From the NCBI GenBank assembly GCA_013003285.1, contig JABDJY010000354.1:1-17154 (forward strand): 17,154 nt of DNA, written 5' to 3'. The position numbers and the translations under genes are program-made. Position 1 is the stretch's first letter. Each line of letters opens with the position of its first letter. This DNA comes from Alphaproteobacteria bacterium. GTDB taxonomy: Bacteria; Pseudomonadota; Alphaproteobacteria; UBA6615. The notes under the pieces were generated by a model. That model was not told where the DNA came from. It saw nothing but the letters and a program-made list of their open reading frames with translations, and ran no database searches. This document shows positions 5,777 to 14,648 of this stretch, one piece after another.

Positions 5777-8314
5777 ATGACCACAGCGGACCAACATTCC
5801 ACCGCAGACGCCGGCGAGGCGCCGCCCGCCCTGTGGCGCGACCCGCTCTTGCTTGCACTTGTCGTCCTTTTCATCGTCATCAGCGCCTTGCTTATCGGTG
5901 CGATCGCCGGCCGCGCGGCGGCGGTGACCGATCTATGGGCTTTGGCTGTCGGGGGATTGGCCGTTACGGCGGGGGCGGCGGCGAGCGTGGCGATTGTAAC
6001 CTGGCGCCAGCAAAGCGGTACACGCGATACATTATCGGCCGAGCTCTTTATCCAGACATTGCCGAACGCCAGCGCGATTATCGATGCCACCGGCCGCACC
6101 CGGGTCGCCAATGATGGTTTTCAGCAATTATTTCCTGATGCCCAGCACGCGCCGCTTACGGCGCTCAAGCAACGTCTCGGCGGCGATGAGGCGGCGTCCG
6201 ACCTTATCGGCCGGCTGGTCGCCGGTGCAGCGGCGGGCAGTACCGTTGCGGAGACTGTCCAAATTGCCGCCGATGGGGACGGTCTGAAGGCGCTTTGTGT
6301 TTCGGCGATGCCGGTCACCGGTCAGAACGGTCTGGCGTTATGGACCTTTGAAGATATCAGCGCCCCGGCGAAAGCGGCGGCGGCGGCTCGCGAGACTGCG
6401 ACAAGCTTGGCCGAGACCATTGCGAGTGCGCCAATTGGCTTTTATTCGGTCGATCAGGATGGGCGCTTCCTGCTGGTTAACCAGGCGTTGTCCGGGTGGC
6501 TGGGGTACGAGCCGGGGGCCATCGAAGCGCAGGGACTGCGGCTGGCCGACATTCTGGCCGCGCCGTCACCGCAGGCGCCGGCCTATCGCGTCACCAACAA
6601 TGAACAGGCTGGGGCGGACCAGCGGGTCGAGCTGAAACGCCGGGATGGGGAAACCCTGCCGGTGCTGGTGGCGCAGGCGGAAAATCGCGCAGACGATGGC
6701 GGGCTGCGAACCAGCAGCGTTGTGCGCCAAATCCTGTCCGACCAGGACGCACAGCCGCTGATCGCCCGAAATGAGCAGCGCTTTGGATGGGTGTTTGAAA
6801 ATGCCCCGGTTGGCGTTGTTCTGCTCGACGATGCGGGGCGGGTCACGGAATCCAATCCGGCATGGCAACGGCTGGTGGCGCCCGACGAGAAAAGTTTAGC
6901 CGGCCGGTCGATTATTGAATTCATTGCCGAAGACGATTTGAGCAAAGCCGAGGCCTGGCTCGAGCGGGTCACCGAGAACACCGCGCCGGTCCCGCCGCAG
7001 GACGTCACGCTGAGGACGAAGTCGGCCAACAATACGGCGCGCACCGCCACCATGTATCTCAGCCGCCTGCCCAGCGAAGAGGGGCCGGGCCGCGGCGGCT
7101 CGATCGTGCATTTTCATGACGCGACCGAGCAACATAGTCTGGAAGAACAATTCGCCCAGAGCCAGAAAATGCAGGCGGTCGGACAATTGGCCGGCGGCGT
7201 GGCCCATGATTTCAATAATCTGCTGACCGCCATGATCGGCTTTTGCGATCTGCTGCTGCTGCGCCACACACCGGGCGACCAGTCGTTCGGCGATATTATG
7301 CAGGTCAAGCAGAACGCCAACCGCGCGGCGCGGCTGGTGCGTCAGCTCTTGGCGTTTTCGCGCCAGCAGACCCTGCAACCGCGCGTTCTCAGCATCACCG
7401 ATGTCTTGGGCGATCTGACCAATCTGCTGCGCCGGCTCATCGGCGCCAACATTAAGCTGAATATCGCCCATGGCCGCGATCTGGGTTTGGTGCGGGTCGA
7501 TCAGGGACAGCTCGAACAGGTTGTCATCAATCTGGCGGTCAATGCCCGCGATGCCATGCCGGAAGGCGGTGAGTTAGCGGTACGCACGTTCAACGAATCG
7601 GTGATCGTCGAGACCAGGCGTGGCAACGAAGTTGTCTCACCCGGCGACTATGTGGTGATCGAAATCGCCGATAACGGCAGCGGCATCCCCTTGGATATTC
7701 AAGAACGTATCTTCGAGCCGTTTTTCACTACCAAAGAGGTCGGGGCCGGCACCGGGCTCGGCCTGTCGACCGTCTATGGCATCGTCAAGCAGACCGGCGG
7801 GCAGGTCTTCCTCGATAGCGCGCCGGGGGCGGGCGCCAAGTTTACCATTCTGATACCCCGCCATCAGGCCGAAGCCTCTGACGATGCGCGGAAGGCGGAA
7901 ACCGCGGACGGGCCGGCGGTGACCGATACGACGGGGGCGGGCACCATATTGCTGGTCGAGGATGAGGATGCGGTGCGCCTGTTCTCCGCCCGGGCGCTAC
8001 GCGCCAAGGGTTACAAGGTGCTGGAGGCGCGCACCGGCGAGGCCGCGCTGGAATTGCTCGGGGTGGTCGATGATTTCATCGATCTGATGATTACCGATGC
8101 GGTAATGCCGGAAATGGACGGGCCGACCCTGATCATCGAAATGCACAAGACCCGGCCCGATCTGCCGGTGATCTGTATTTCCGGTTATGCGGAGGAAACC
8201 TTCCGCGAAAAGCTCGGCGCCAGCGACGATATCCACTTCCTCCCAAAGCCGTTTAGCCTCGATCAATTGGCCGGCAAGGTGAAGGATGTGATGAGCCTGC
8301 CGCACCCGTCATAG
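5777..8314 (+). CDS. cckA: Cell-cycle hybrid sensor histidine kinase CckA
   Basis: This 845-aa protein has two membrane segments (about 24-46 and 51-74), then three PAS-like regions (roughly 90-190, 210-320 and 335-455; the first is weak). The dimerisation/phosphoacceptor domain has H477 in GGVAHDFNNLLTAMIGF. The ATPase domain has N589 in NARDAM, DNGSGIP and GTGLGLSTVYGIVKQTGG. A C-terminal receiver has LLVEDED and the phosphoacceptor D774 in ITDAVMPEMDG, with a conserved KPF. Several stretches, such as LVRQLLAFSRQQTLQPRVL, are typical of CckA rather than of hybrid kinases in general. CckA passes phosphate through ChpT to CtrA and CpdR, controlling cell cycle and, in many alphaproteobacteria, mainly motility; its position after the flagellar genes fits the latter. 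The ATG has no good ribosome site. chpT and ctrA are not in the window. Confidence 0.92.
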   Translation: MTTADQHSTADAGEAPPALWRDPLLLALVVLFIVISALLIGAIAGRAAAVTDLWALAVGGLAVTAGAAASVAIVTWRQQSGTRDTLSAELFIQTLPNASAIIDATGRTRVANDGFQQLFPDAQHAPLTALKQRLGGDEAASDLIGRLVAGAAAGSTVAETVQIAADGDGLKALCVSAMPVTGQNGLALWTFEDISAPAKAAAAARETATSLAETIASAPIGFYSVDQDGRFLLVNQALSGWLGYEPGAIEAQGLRLADILAAPSPQAPAYRVTNNEQAGADQRVELKRRDGETLPVLVAQAENRADDGGLRTSSVVRQILSDQDAQPLIARNEQRFGWVFENAPVGVVLLDDAGRVTESNPAWQRLVAPDEKSLAGRSIIEFIAEDDLSKAEAWLERVTENTAPVPPQDVTLRTKSANNTARTATMYLSRLPSEEGPGRGGSIVHFHDATEQHSLEEQFAQSQKMQAVGQLAGGVAHDFNNLLTAMIGFCDLLLLRHTPGDQSFGDIMQVKQNANRAARLVRQLLAFSRQQTLQPRVLSITDVLGDLTNLLRRLIGANIKLNIAHGRDLGLVRVDQGQLEQVVINLAVNARDAMPEGGELAVRTFNESVIVETRRGNEVVSPGDYVVIEIADNGSGIPLDIQERIFEPFFTTKEVGAGTGLGLSTVYGIVKQTGGQVFLDSAPGAGAKFTILIPRHQAEASDDARKAETADGPAVTDTTGAGTILLVEDEDAVRLFSARALRAKGYKVLEARTGEAALELLGVVDDFIDLMITDAVMPEMDGPTLIIEMHKTRPDLPVICISGYAEETFREKLGASDDIHFLPKPFSLDQLAGKVKDVMSLPHPS

Positions 8315-8399
8315 GTTGGTGTCGCGGCGAATCGCGCTGTCACCTTACAGTTTGGCCGCAAGTTTACCGATATTAACCATAATTCCCTTTACGTAAGTA

Positions 8400-8414
8400 G
8401 AACAAAAAAAGAAC
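8400..8414 (+). promoter_or_regulatory. LexA/SOS box upstream of recA
   Basis: GAAC (8400-8403), seven A bases, and GAAC (8411-8414) form the direct repeat that is the alphaproteobacterial LexA operator (GTTC-N7-GTTC on the other strand). It overlaps the upstream side of the probable recA -35 box, so LexA bound here would block transcription until DNA damage. A third GAAC at 8425-8428 is not correctly spaced. Confidence 0.85.
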
Positions 8415-8442
8415 TTGTAAAAAAGAACAAAACCAGTACAGT
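8415..8442 (+). promoter_or_regulatory. Probable recA promoter
   Basis: TTGTAA (8415-8420) and TACAGT (8437-8442) are separated by 16 bp, each matching four of six bases of the sigma70 consensus. The site abuts the LexA box. Transcription would begin near 8450, giving a leader of about 65 nt. Confidence 0.5.
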
Positions 8443-8514
8443 GACCTCATTGCATTGCGGGACACCGCTCCATTGCGGGCCCCGCGGCAACGTGGAATAA
8501 CAGGAGGGATACCC

Positions 8515-9615
8515 ATGGCGACACCGCTTCGCGTCGTTGAGAAGGAAAGTATGGAAGACAAAACTAAGGCGCTGGATGCTGCGCTGGGCCAGATTGAACG
8601 TGCCTTCGGCAAGGGCTCGATCATGCGTCTGGGCGATGATCAGGCGGTCGAGGTCGCCTCGATCTCCACTGGCTCACTGGGGCTCGATATCGGCCTGGGG
8701 CTCGGCGGCGTGCCGCGCGGCCGGGTGGTCGAAATCTATGGGCCGGAGAGTTCCGGTAAAACCACCCTGGCGCTGCATGTTATCGCCGAATCCCAAAAGG
8801 ACGGGGGCACTTGCGCCTTTGTCGATGCCGAGCATGCGCTTGATCCGACCTACGCCCGCAAGCTCGGGGTTAATCTGGACGATCTGCTGATCTCCCAGCC
8901 GGACACCGGCGAACAGGCGCTGGAAATCGTCGATACGCTAGTGCGTTCCGGCGCGCTCGACGTTCTCGTCGTCGATAGCGTTGCGGCCCTGGTGCCGCGG
9001 GCCGAGCTTGAGGGCGAGATGGGCGATAGCCTGCCGGGGCTGCATGCCCGCCTGATGAGCCAGGCGTTGCGCAAGCTGACCGGGTCGATCTCGAAGTCCG
9101 ATACCACGGTGATCTTTATCAATCAGATTCGCCACAAGATCGGCGTGATGTTCGGCAGCCCGGAAACCACGACCGGCGGTAACGCGCTTAAATTTTACGC
9201 CTCCGTGCGCCTCGACATTCGCCGCATCGGCTCGATTAAGGAGCGCGACGAGGTGGTCGGCAACCAGACCAAGGTCAAGGTCGTCAAGAATAAGCTGGCG
9301 CCGCCGTTCAAGGTGGTCGAATTCGACATCATGTATGGCGAGGGCATCTCCAAGATGGGTGAGTTGATCGATCTCGGGGTACAGGCGGGTATCGTCGATA
9401 AAGCCGGGTCCTGGTTCTCCTATGGCGATGAGCGCATCGGCCAGGGGCGGGAGAATTCCAAGACCTTCTTGCGTGAGCATCCGGAGATGGCCGCCGACAT
9501 CGAAAACCGTATTCGCGCCAATGCCGGGCTGATTTCCGAGGCCATGCTGGGATCGCCGGAAGATCTGGCGGGCGAAGAGGTCGACGATGCGGACATCACC
9601 GAGGGCGATGACTAG
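8515..9615 (+). CDS. recA: Recombinase RecA
   Basis: This 366-aa protein is RecA from end to end: ALGQIERAFGKGSIMRLGDD at the N-terminus, Walker A GPESSGKTT (76-84), FVDAEHALDP, the Walker B region LDVLVVDSVAALVPRAELEGEMGD, and FINQIRHKIGVMFGSPETTTGGNALKFYAS, which includes loop L2. The acidic C-terminal tail (EEVDDADITEGDD) is usual. RecA pairs homologous DNA and triggers LexA self-cleavage. The start at 8515 is chosen because AGGAGG (8502-8507) precedes it at good spacing; it gives ten residues more than E. coli before Walker A. A later ATG at 8551 lacks such a site. The LexA box upstream makes SOS control very likely. Confidence 0.98.
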   Translation: MATPLRVVEKESMEDKTKALDAALGQIERAFGKGSIMRLGDDQAVEVASISTGSLGLDIGLGLGGVPRGRVVEIYGPESSGKTTLALHVIAESQKDGGTCAFVDAEHALDPTYARKLGVNLDDLLISQPDTGEQALEIVDTLVRSGALDVLVVDSVAALVPRAELEGEMGDSLPGLHARLMSQALRKLTGSISKSDTTVIFINQIRHKIGVMFGSPETTTGGNALKFYASVRLDIRRIGSIKERDEVVGNQTKVKVVKNKLAPPFKVVEFDIMYGEGISKMGELIDLGVQAGIVDKAGSWFSYGDERIGQGRENSKTFLREHPEMAADIENRIRANAGLISEAMLGSPEDLAGEEVDDADITEGDD

Positions 9616-9636
9616 CCCCCTAAATATCCCAAAGTA

Positions 9637-9661
9637 GGGCCGCAATGGGATTTCGCGGCCC
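9637..9661 (+). terminator. First hairpin after recA
   Basis: GGGCCGC (9637-9643) and GCGGCCC (9655-9661) form a perfect 7-bp stem with an 11-nt loop, 22 nt after the recA stop. There is no T-run, but a second, stronger hairpin lies 12 nt downstream; the two may act together at the recA 3' end. Confidence 0.4.
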
Positions 9662-9672
9662 CGCGAAGCGAG

Positions 9673-9699
9673 AGCGGCGTCCTTCGGGGCGCCGCTTTT
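9673..9699 (+). terminator. Rho-independent terminator of recA
   Basis: A 10-bp stem (9673-9682 with 9687-9696, one G-T pair) closed by the very stable UUCG tetraloop (9683-9686), then TTTT at 9696-9699. This is a textbook intrinsic terminator, so alaS must have its own promoter in 9700-9861, where I see no clear sigma70 match. Confidence 0.85.
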
Positions 9700-9861
9700 G
9701 CATTGGGCCGATCGTTCGCGGGAGGAACGCAGCCCTCGACAGCTATCGGGGCGCGGGGTAAAACGCCGGGCCGTCTTGTGGTTCGTGATTGCCGTGGGCC
9801 GGCGCGCAATAGTGCCTTGAACGCGGGCGTCCAACCCCTTCCACCGGTTAAGTTTGATACT

Positions 9862-12552
9862 ATGGCAACGACAAACGAAATCCGTTCAGCCTTCCTCGAT
9901 TTCTTTGCCGGTCACGGCCACGAAATCGTCAGCTCGTCGCCGCTGGTGCCGCGCAACGATCCCACCCTGTTGTTCACCAACGCCGGCATGGTGCAGTTCA
10001 AGAACGTCTTTACCGGGGCGGAAACCCGGTCGTACCAGCGCGCCACCACCTCGCAAAAATGCGTGCGGGCGGGCGGTAAACATAACGATTTGGAGAATGT
10101 CGGTTATACGGCGCGCCACCACACCTTCTTCGAGATGCTCGGCAATTTTTCCTTCGGCGATTATTTCAAGGACGTTGCCATCGAGCTGGCGTGGAATTTG
10201 ATGAATAAGGAGTACGGCCTGCCGGCCGATCGCCTGCTGGTGACGGTCTATGCCGATGACGACGAAGCGTTCGATCTGTGGGGCCGCATCGCCGGCCTGC
10301 CCGACGAGCGCATCATCCGTATCGCCACCCATGATAATTTCTGGCAGATGGGCGATACCGGCCCCTGCGGTCCGTGCTCGGAAATCTTTTTCGACCATGG
10401 CGATTATATTCCCGGAGGTCCCCCCGGCAGCCCCGACGAAGATGGCGACCGTTTTATCGAAATCTGGAATCTGGTGTTCATGCAGTATGAACAGCATGCG
10501 CCCGACAACCGTTCGGATTTGCCGAAACCGTCGATCGATACGGGCATGGGGCTCGAGCGTCTCGCCGCGGTGCTCCAGGGCAAGCACGATAATTACGATA
10601 TCGATCTTATGCGGAGCCTGATCGAGGCGTCGGCCGAGGCGTCGAATGTGGCTGCCGATGGCGACCAGGCCGTCAGCCACCGGGTCATCGCCGATCATTT
10701 GCGCGCCTGTTCCTTCCTCATCGCCGATGGGGTGCTGCCGTCCAACGAGGGGCGCGGCTATGTGTTGCGGCGGATCATGCGTCGGGCCATGCGTCACGCC
10801 CATCTGTTGGGGTGCCAGGACCCGCTCATGCACCGGTTGGTACCGGCGCTGGTCGGCGCCATGGGACAGGCCTTCGGCGAACTCGTCCGGGCGCAAGCCT
10901 TGATCACCGAGACCTTCAAACTGGAAGAAGAGCGCTTCAAGCAGACGCTCGATCGCGGCCTGCGCCTGCTCGACGAGGAGACCGATCGGTTGGGGTCCGG
11001 CGAGACCTTGTCGGGCGAGATCGCCTTCCGGCTCTACGATACGTTCGGCTTTCCCCTCGACCTCACCGAAGACATTCTGCGTGGGCAGGGGCGTAGCGTC
11101 GATACCGCTGGATTCGATACGGCGATGGAACGCCAGCGCGCGGCGGCGCGCCAAGCCTGGTCCGGCTCCGGCGAAGCAGCGACCGACGAAATCTGGTTCG
11201 ACGTCCGCGAGGATGTCGGCGCCAGCGAATTTCTCGGCTACGATACCGAAATCGCCGAAGGCATCGTATCGGCCATCGTGGTCGGCGGTAAGGTTGTCGA
11301 GACCGCCCAGGTCGGCGACTCGGTGGCGGTGGTGTTGAACCAGACGCCGTTCTACGCGGAATCCGGCGGCCAGATGGGCGATACCGGTATCCTGTTCAGC
11401 GCCGATGGGGCCGAGGTCGCGGTGACCGACACGCAGAAAAAACTGGGCGATATACATGTGCATTTCGGCACCGTGGCCCATAAGCCCCTGGCGACCGGTG
11501 ACGTGGTCGAGTTGCGCGTCGATGGGGCGCGCCGTGACCGGCTGCGGGCCAATCATTCGGCGACCCATCTGTTGCATCAGGCGCTGCGCCGCCGGCTGGG
11601 CGACCATGTGACCCAGAAGGGATCGCTCGTGGCGTCCGACCGGCTGCGTTTCGATATCAGCCAGCCCACGCCAATTGCTGCCAGCGATCTCGAAGTTGTC
11701 GAGGACATGGTGAACGAGCGGATCGCCGTCAACGCCCCGGTGGAAACCCTGTTGATGACCCCCGACAACGCCATCGATGCCGGCGCCCTGGCGCTGTTCG
11801 GCGAGAAATATGGCGACGAGGTGCGCGTTGTTTCGATGGGTGGTCCTGGGGGCGGGCCCGGCGGTGCGGATGACGACAATGGCGGCCACGCCTTCTCGGT
11901 CGAGCTGTGCGGCGGCACCCATGTGCGCCGCACCGGCGATATTGGATTGTTCACCATCGTCTCGGAGAGCGGCGTGTCGGCCGGCGTCCGCCGTATCGAG
12001 GCGTTAACCGGCATTGATGCGCGGCGCTACCTGGCCGAACAGGCGGGCTTGTTGAACGCCGCCGCCGATGCGCTGAAAGCCAGCCCGGCCGATGTACCGG
12101 TGCGGGTAACGCAACTGCTCGACGAGCGGCGCAAGCTCGAGCGCGAGTTGGCCGAGACCCGCCGTAAGCTTGCGACCGGCGGCGGTGGCGGCGAGAGCGA
12201 GGCGGCGGGCGCCGATATCGGCGGTATCACCTTTATTGGCCGCGCCCTGACGGACGTGCCGCCGCGCGAGCTTAAATCCATGGTCGACGATCTGAAGGCC
12301 CAAATCGGTTCCGGCATCATCGCCGTGACCGACGCTTATGACGGGAAGGGGTCCATCGTCGTCGGTGTGACCGCCGATCTGGTCAAGCGGTTCAGCGCCG
12401 TCGACCTGGTTCGTGTCGGTGTCGCAGAGCTTGGCGGCAAAGGCGGCGGCGGCCGGCCGGATATGGCCCAGGGCGGCGGCCCCGAGGCCGGCCAAACCGA
12501 TGCGGCCCTGGCGGCGATCGAGCGCTTGCTGAAGGAACAATTGGCGGTTTAA
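9862..12552 (+). CDS. alaS: Alanyl-tRNA synthetase AlaRS
   Basis: This 896-aa protein is AlaRS, which charges tRNA-Ala and edits mischarged Ser/Gly. In order: the class II catalytic domain (FTNAGMVQFKNVFTG, GKHNDLENVGYTARHHTFFEMLGNFSFGDYFK, DTGPCGPCSEI, the GMGLERL motif 3), the tRNA-recognition region (NEGRGYVLRRIMRRAMRH), the editing domain with H565 and H569 in NHSATHLLH and C683/H687 in CGGTH, and the C-Ala domain with GGGRPDMAQGGG. Length is normal. The open frame continues upstream to 9703, but the family N-terminus (MATTNEIRSAFLDFFAGHGHEIV) begins at the ATG at 9862; the ribosome site is poor. A glycine-rich insert (about 661-678) just before CGGTH looks slightly long for the family. 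Confidence 0.97.
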   Translation: MATTNEIRSAFLDFFAGHGHEIVSSSPLVPRNDPTLLFTNAGMVQFKNVFTGAETRSYQRATTSQKCVRAGGKHNDLENVGYTARHHTFFEMLGNFSFGDYFKDVAIELAWNLMNKEYGLPADRLLVTVYADDDEAFDLWGRIAGLPDERIIRIATHDNFWQMGDTGPCGPCSEIFFDHGDYIPGGPPGSPDEDGDRFIEIWNLVFMQYEQHAPDNRSDLPKPSIDTGMGLERLAAVLQGKHDNYDIDLMRSLIEASAEASNVAADGDQAVSHRVIADHLRACSFLIADGVLPSNEGRGYVLRRIMRRAMRHAHLLGCQDPLMHRLVPALVGAMGQAFGELVRAQALITETFKLEEERFKQTLDRGLRLLDEETDRLGSGETLSGEIAFRLYDTFGFPLDLTEDILRGQGRSVDTAGFDTAMERQRAAARQAWSGSGEAATDEIWFDVREDVGASEFLGYDTEIAEGIVSAIVVGGKVVETAQVGDSVAVVLNQTPFYAESGGQMGDTGILFSADGAEVAVTDTQKKLGDIHVHFGTVAHKPLATGDVVELRVDGARRDRLRANHSATHLLHQALRRRLGDHVTQKGSLVASDRLRFDISQPTPIAASDLEVVEDMVNERIAVNAPVETLLMTPDNAIDAGALALFGEKYGDEVRVVSMGGPGGGPGGADDDNGGHAFSVELCGGTHVRRTGDIGLFTIVSESGVSAGVRRIEALTGIDARRYLAEQAGLLNAAADALKASPADVPVRVTQLLDERRKLERELAETRRKLATGGGGGESEAAGADIGGITFIGRALTDVPPRELKSMVDDLKAQIGSGIIAVTDAYDGKGSIVVGVTADLVKRFSAVDLVRVGVAELGGKGGGGRPDMAQGGGPEAGQTDAALAAIERLLKEQLAV

Positions 12553-12594
12553 CGAAGCGGGTAGCGTAACCCCCGCGCAAAAATGGAATAATCC

Positions 12595-13446
12595 ATGCGT
12601 TTTGAAGGTACCGAAACCTACGTTGTCACCGAAGATCTGCAGGTTGCCGTCAATGCGGCGATTACCCTGGAGCGGCCGCTTCTGGTCAAGGGTGAGCCGG
12701 GCACCGGCAAGACCGTATTGGCCCATGAGATCGCCGCCGCGCTCGAGGCCCCGCTGATCGAATGGCATGTGAAGTCAACCACCAAGGCGCAGCACGGCCT
12801 GTACGACTACGACGCGGTGGCGCGCTTACGCGACGGCCAGCTCGGCGATGAACGGGTGCACGATATCGGAAATTACATTGTGCGCGGCAAGCTTTGGGAG
12901 GCGTTCGACAGCGATGTCCGCCCGGTGGTGCTGATCGACGAAATCGACAAGGCGGATATCGAGTTCCCCAACGATCTACTGCTCGAACTCGACCGTATGG
13001 AATTTCATATCTACGAGACCAAGACCACCATCGTCTCCAAGCATCGGCCCATCGTGCTGATCACCTCGAACAATGAGAAGGAACTGCCCGACGCCTTCCT
13101 GCGCCGCTGCTTCTTCCACTACATCACCTTTCCCGACGACGAGACCATGACGCGCATCGTCGATGTGCATTATCCCGACATTAAGAAGAACCTGCTGTGC
13201 GAGGCTTTAAGGGTTTTCTACGATGTGCGCGACGTGCCGGGCTTAAAGAAGAAACCCTCGACGTCGGAACTGCTGGACTGGCTCAAGCTGCTGGTCGCCG
13301 AGGATATCGATGCCGATGTGCTGCGCACCAACGATCCGGCCAAGCTGATCCCGCCGCTCTATGGCGCGCTGCTGAAATCGGAGCAGGATGTGCAATTGCT
13401 CGAGCGCTTGGCGTTCCTCCACAGCCGCGAGCGGGCCGGCCAATAG
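12595..13446 (+). CDS. MoxR-family AAA+ ATPase
   Basis: This 283-aa protein is a MoxR-type AAA+ ATPase: Walker A G33-EPGTGKT, Walker B LIDEID (D115, E116), sensor 1 ITSNNEKELPDAFLRRCFF with the arginine finger region, and a C-terminal lid domain. MoxR ATPases work with von Willebrand A-domain partners as chaperones, often inserting metal cofactors or assembling membrane complexes; CoxD, with CoxE, does this for carbon monoxide dehydrogenase. The next gene encodes just such a partner 16 bp downstream, so the two are very likely one operon. No cox, nor or other client genes are near, hence the substrate is unknown. The start MRFEGTETYVV at 12595 fits the family, but its ribosome site is weak. 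Confidence 0.93.
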   Translation: MRFEGTETYVVTEDLQVAVNAAITLERPLLVKGEPGTGKTVLAHEIAAALEAPLIEWHVKSTTKAQHGLYDYDAVARLRDGQLGDERVHDIGNYIVRGKLWEAFDSDVRPVVLIDEIDKADIEFPNDLLLELDRMEFHIYETKTTIVSKHRPIVLITSNNEKELPDAFLRRCFFHYITFPDDETMTRIVDVHYPDIKKNLLCEALRVFYDVRDVPGLKKKPSTSELLDWLKLLVAEDIDADVLRTNDPAKLIPPLYGALLKSEQDVQLLERLAFLHSRERAGQ

Positions 13447-13462
13447 CGCGCCGGCGAACGCC

Positions 13463-14644
13463 ATGTTTTCACAATTTTTTTTCGAGTTGCGCCGCGCCGA
13501 GGTCCCGGTCTCGCTGCGCGAATATCTCGATCTGTTGGGCGCGTTAGACCGTGGCCTGGGTCATTACCAGGTGAACGAGTTCTACTATCTATCGCGGGCG
13601 ATACTGGTAAAGGATGAGCGCCATATCGACCGTTTCGACCAGGTGTTCGGCCATGTGTTTCGCGGTCTCGAACCGCCCGATTTCGACGAGGAGGTCGCCG
13701 AAATTCCCGAAGAGTGGCTGCGCAAGATGGGTGAGCTGGTGCTCACGGAAGAAGAGAAGGCGGAAATCGAAGCGCTTGGCGGCTGGGAAAAACTGATGGA
13801 GACTTTGCGCCAGCGCCTCGAAGAGCAGAAGGGCCGCCACCAAGGCGGTAATAAATGGATCGGCACCCAGGGCAAGTCGCCCTTCGGCGCGCAGGGCTAT
13901 AATCCCGAGGGCGTGCGTATCGGCCAGGATGAGAACCGAAATTTCTCGGCGGTGAAGGTCTGGGACAAGCGCATTTTCCGCGATCTTGACGCCGATGTGG
14001 AACTGGGTACCCGCAACATCAAGATGGCGCTGCGCCGGCTGCGTAAATTCGCCCGCGAGGGGGCGGCCGACGAGCTCGATATCGACGACACCATATCCTC
14101 GACGGCGCGTAATGGCGGCTGGCTCGATATCAAGATGGTGCCCGAACGCCATAACGCGGTGAAAGTGCTGCTGCTGTTCGATGTCGGCGGGTCGATGGAT
14201 AATCATGTGCGCACCTGCGAGGAGCTGTTTTCGGCCGCGCGCACCGAGTTCAAGCATCTCGAATATTATTATTTCCACAATTGCGTCTACGAATCGGTGT
14301 GGCGTGAAAACCGCCGCCGCCAATCGCGGCGCCTGGCGACCTGGGATCTGCTGCACACCTATCCGTCCGACTATAAGCTGATCATCGTCGGCGACGCGGC
14401 CATGAGCCCCTACGAAATCGCCCATCCCGGCGGCAGCTTGGAACATTGGAACGAGGAATCGGGCGAGGTCTGGCTGCGCCGCCTGTTGCGCACCTATCCC
14501 CATGCCAGTTGGCTCAATCCCCTGCCACAGGACCGCTGGCGCTATTTCCCGTCGGCCGGCATGGTGAGCGAACTATTCGAGGGCCGCATGTTCCCGCTCA
14601 CCCTCGATGGCCTGGAAGCGGCCATGCGCGAATTGAGCCATTAA
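13463..14644 (+). CDS. VWA-domain protein, CoxE-like, partner of the MoxR ATPase
   Basis: This 393-aa protein belongs to the CoxE-like VWA family. The N-terminal part starts FSQFFFELRRAEVPVSLREYLDLLGAL and is followed by an acidic linker and the VWA domain from about 230. Its metal-ion (MIDAS) motif reads D240-V-G-G-S244, where most VWA proteins have DxSxS, so one metal-coordinating Ser is Gly. A later Asp in LIIVGDAAMSPYE and the YFHNCVYE segment are conserved features of the group as I recall it. No signal peptide or membrane segment is visible, so it is cytoplasmic. I chose the ATG at 13463 because the family N-terminus starts here; the frame stays open upstream to 13388, overlapping the ATPase gene. 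There is no clear ribosome site, which suggests translational coupling to the upstream gene. Confidence 0.9.
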   Translation: MFSQFFFELRRAEVPVSLREYLDLLGALDRGLGHYQVNEFYYLSRAILVKDERHIDRFDQVFGHVFRGLEPPDFDEEVAEIPEEWLRKMGELVLTEEEKAEIEALGGWEKLMETLRQRLEEQKGRHQGGNKWIGTQGKSPFGAQGYNPEGVRIGQDENRNFSAVKVWDKRIFRDLDADVELGTRNIKMALRRLRKFAREGAADELDIDDTISSTARNGGWLDIKMVPERHNAVKVLLLFDVGGSMDNHVRTCEELFSAARTEFKHLEYYYFHNCVYESVWRENRRRQSRRLATWDLLHTYPSDYKLIIVGDAAMSPYEIAHPGGSLEHWNEESGEVWLRRLLRTYPHASWLNPLPQDRWRYFPSAGMVSELFEGRMFPLTLDGLEAAMRELSH

Positions 14645-14648
14645 CCAT

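Larger units (their letters stand above)
8315..8514 (+). promoter_or_regulatory. recA upstream regulatory region
   Basis: This gene-free 200 bp holds the SOS box and probable promoter listed separately. It also has an AT-rich stretch with TTTACCGATATTAACC around 8363-8379, which contains a CtrA-like half-site at the wrong spacing, and a direct repeat CATTGCGGG at 8453-8461 and 8471-8479 in the presumed leader. No small gene was seen in it. Confidence 0.5.

Noticed and set aside
8363..8379. CtrA site in front of recA
   Set aside because: TTTA and TTAA are 6 bp apart where the CtrA site needs TTAA-N7-TTAA; only a half-site is present.
8453..8479. CATTGCGGG direct repeat in the recA leader as a binding site
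   Set aside because: Two 9-bp copies alone are not enough to claim a regulator; noted only within the recA upstream region.
9714..9728. GTTC-N7-GAAC upstream of alaS as a LexA box
   Set aside because: The alphaproteobacterial operator is a direct repeat (GTTC-N7-GTTC or GAAC-N7-GAAC); this is inverted, and alaS is not an SOS gene.
9886..11922. Long - strand open frame (678 codons) inside alaS
   Set aside because: Antisense shadow typical of GC-rich genes; its translation has no family features, while the + strand is plainly AlaRS.
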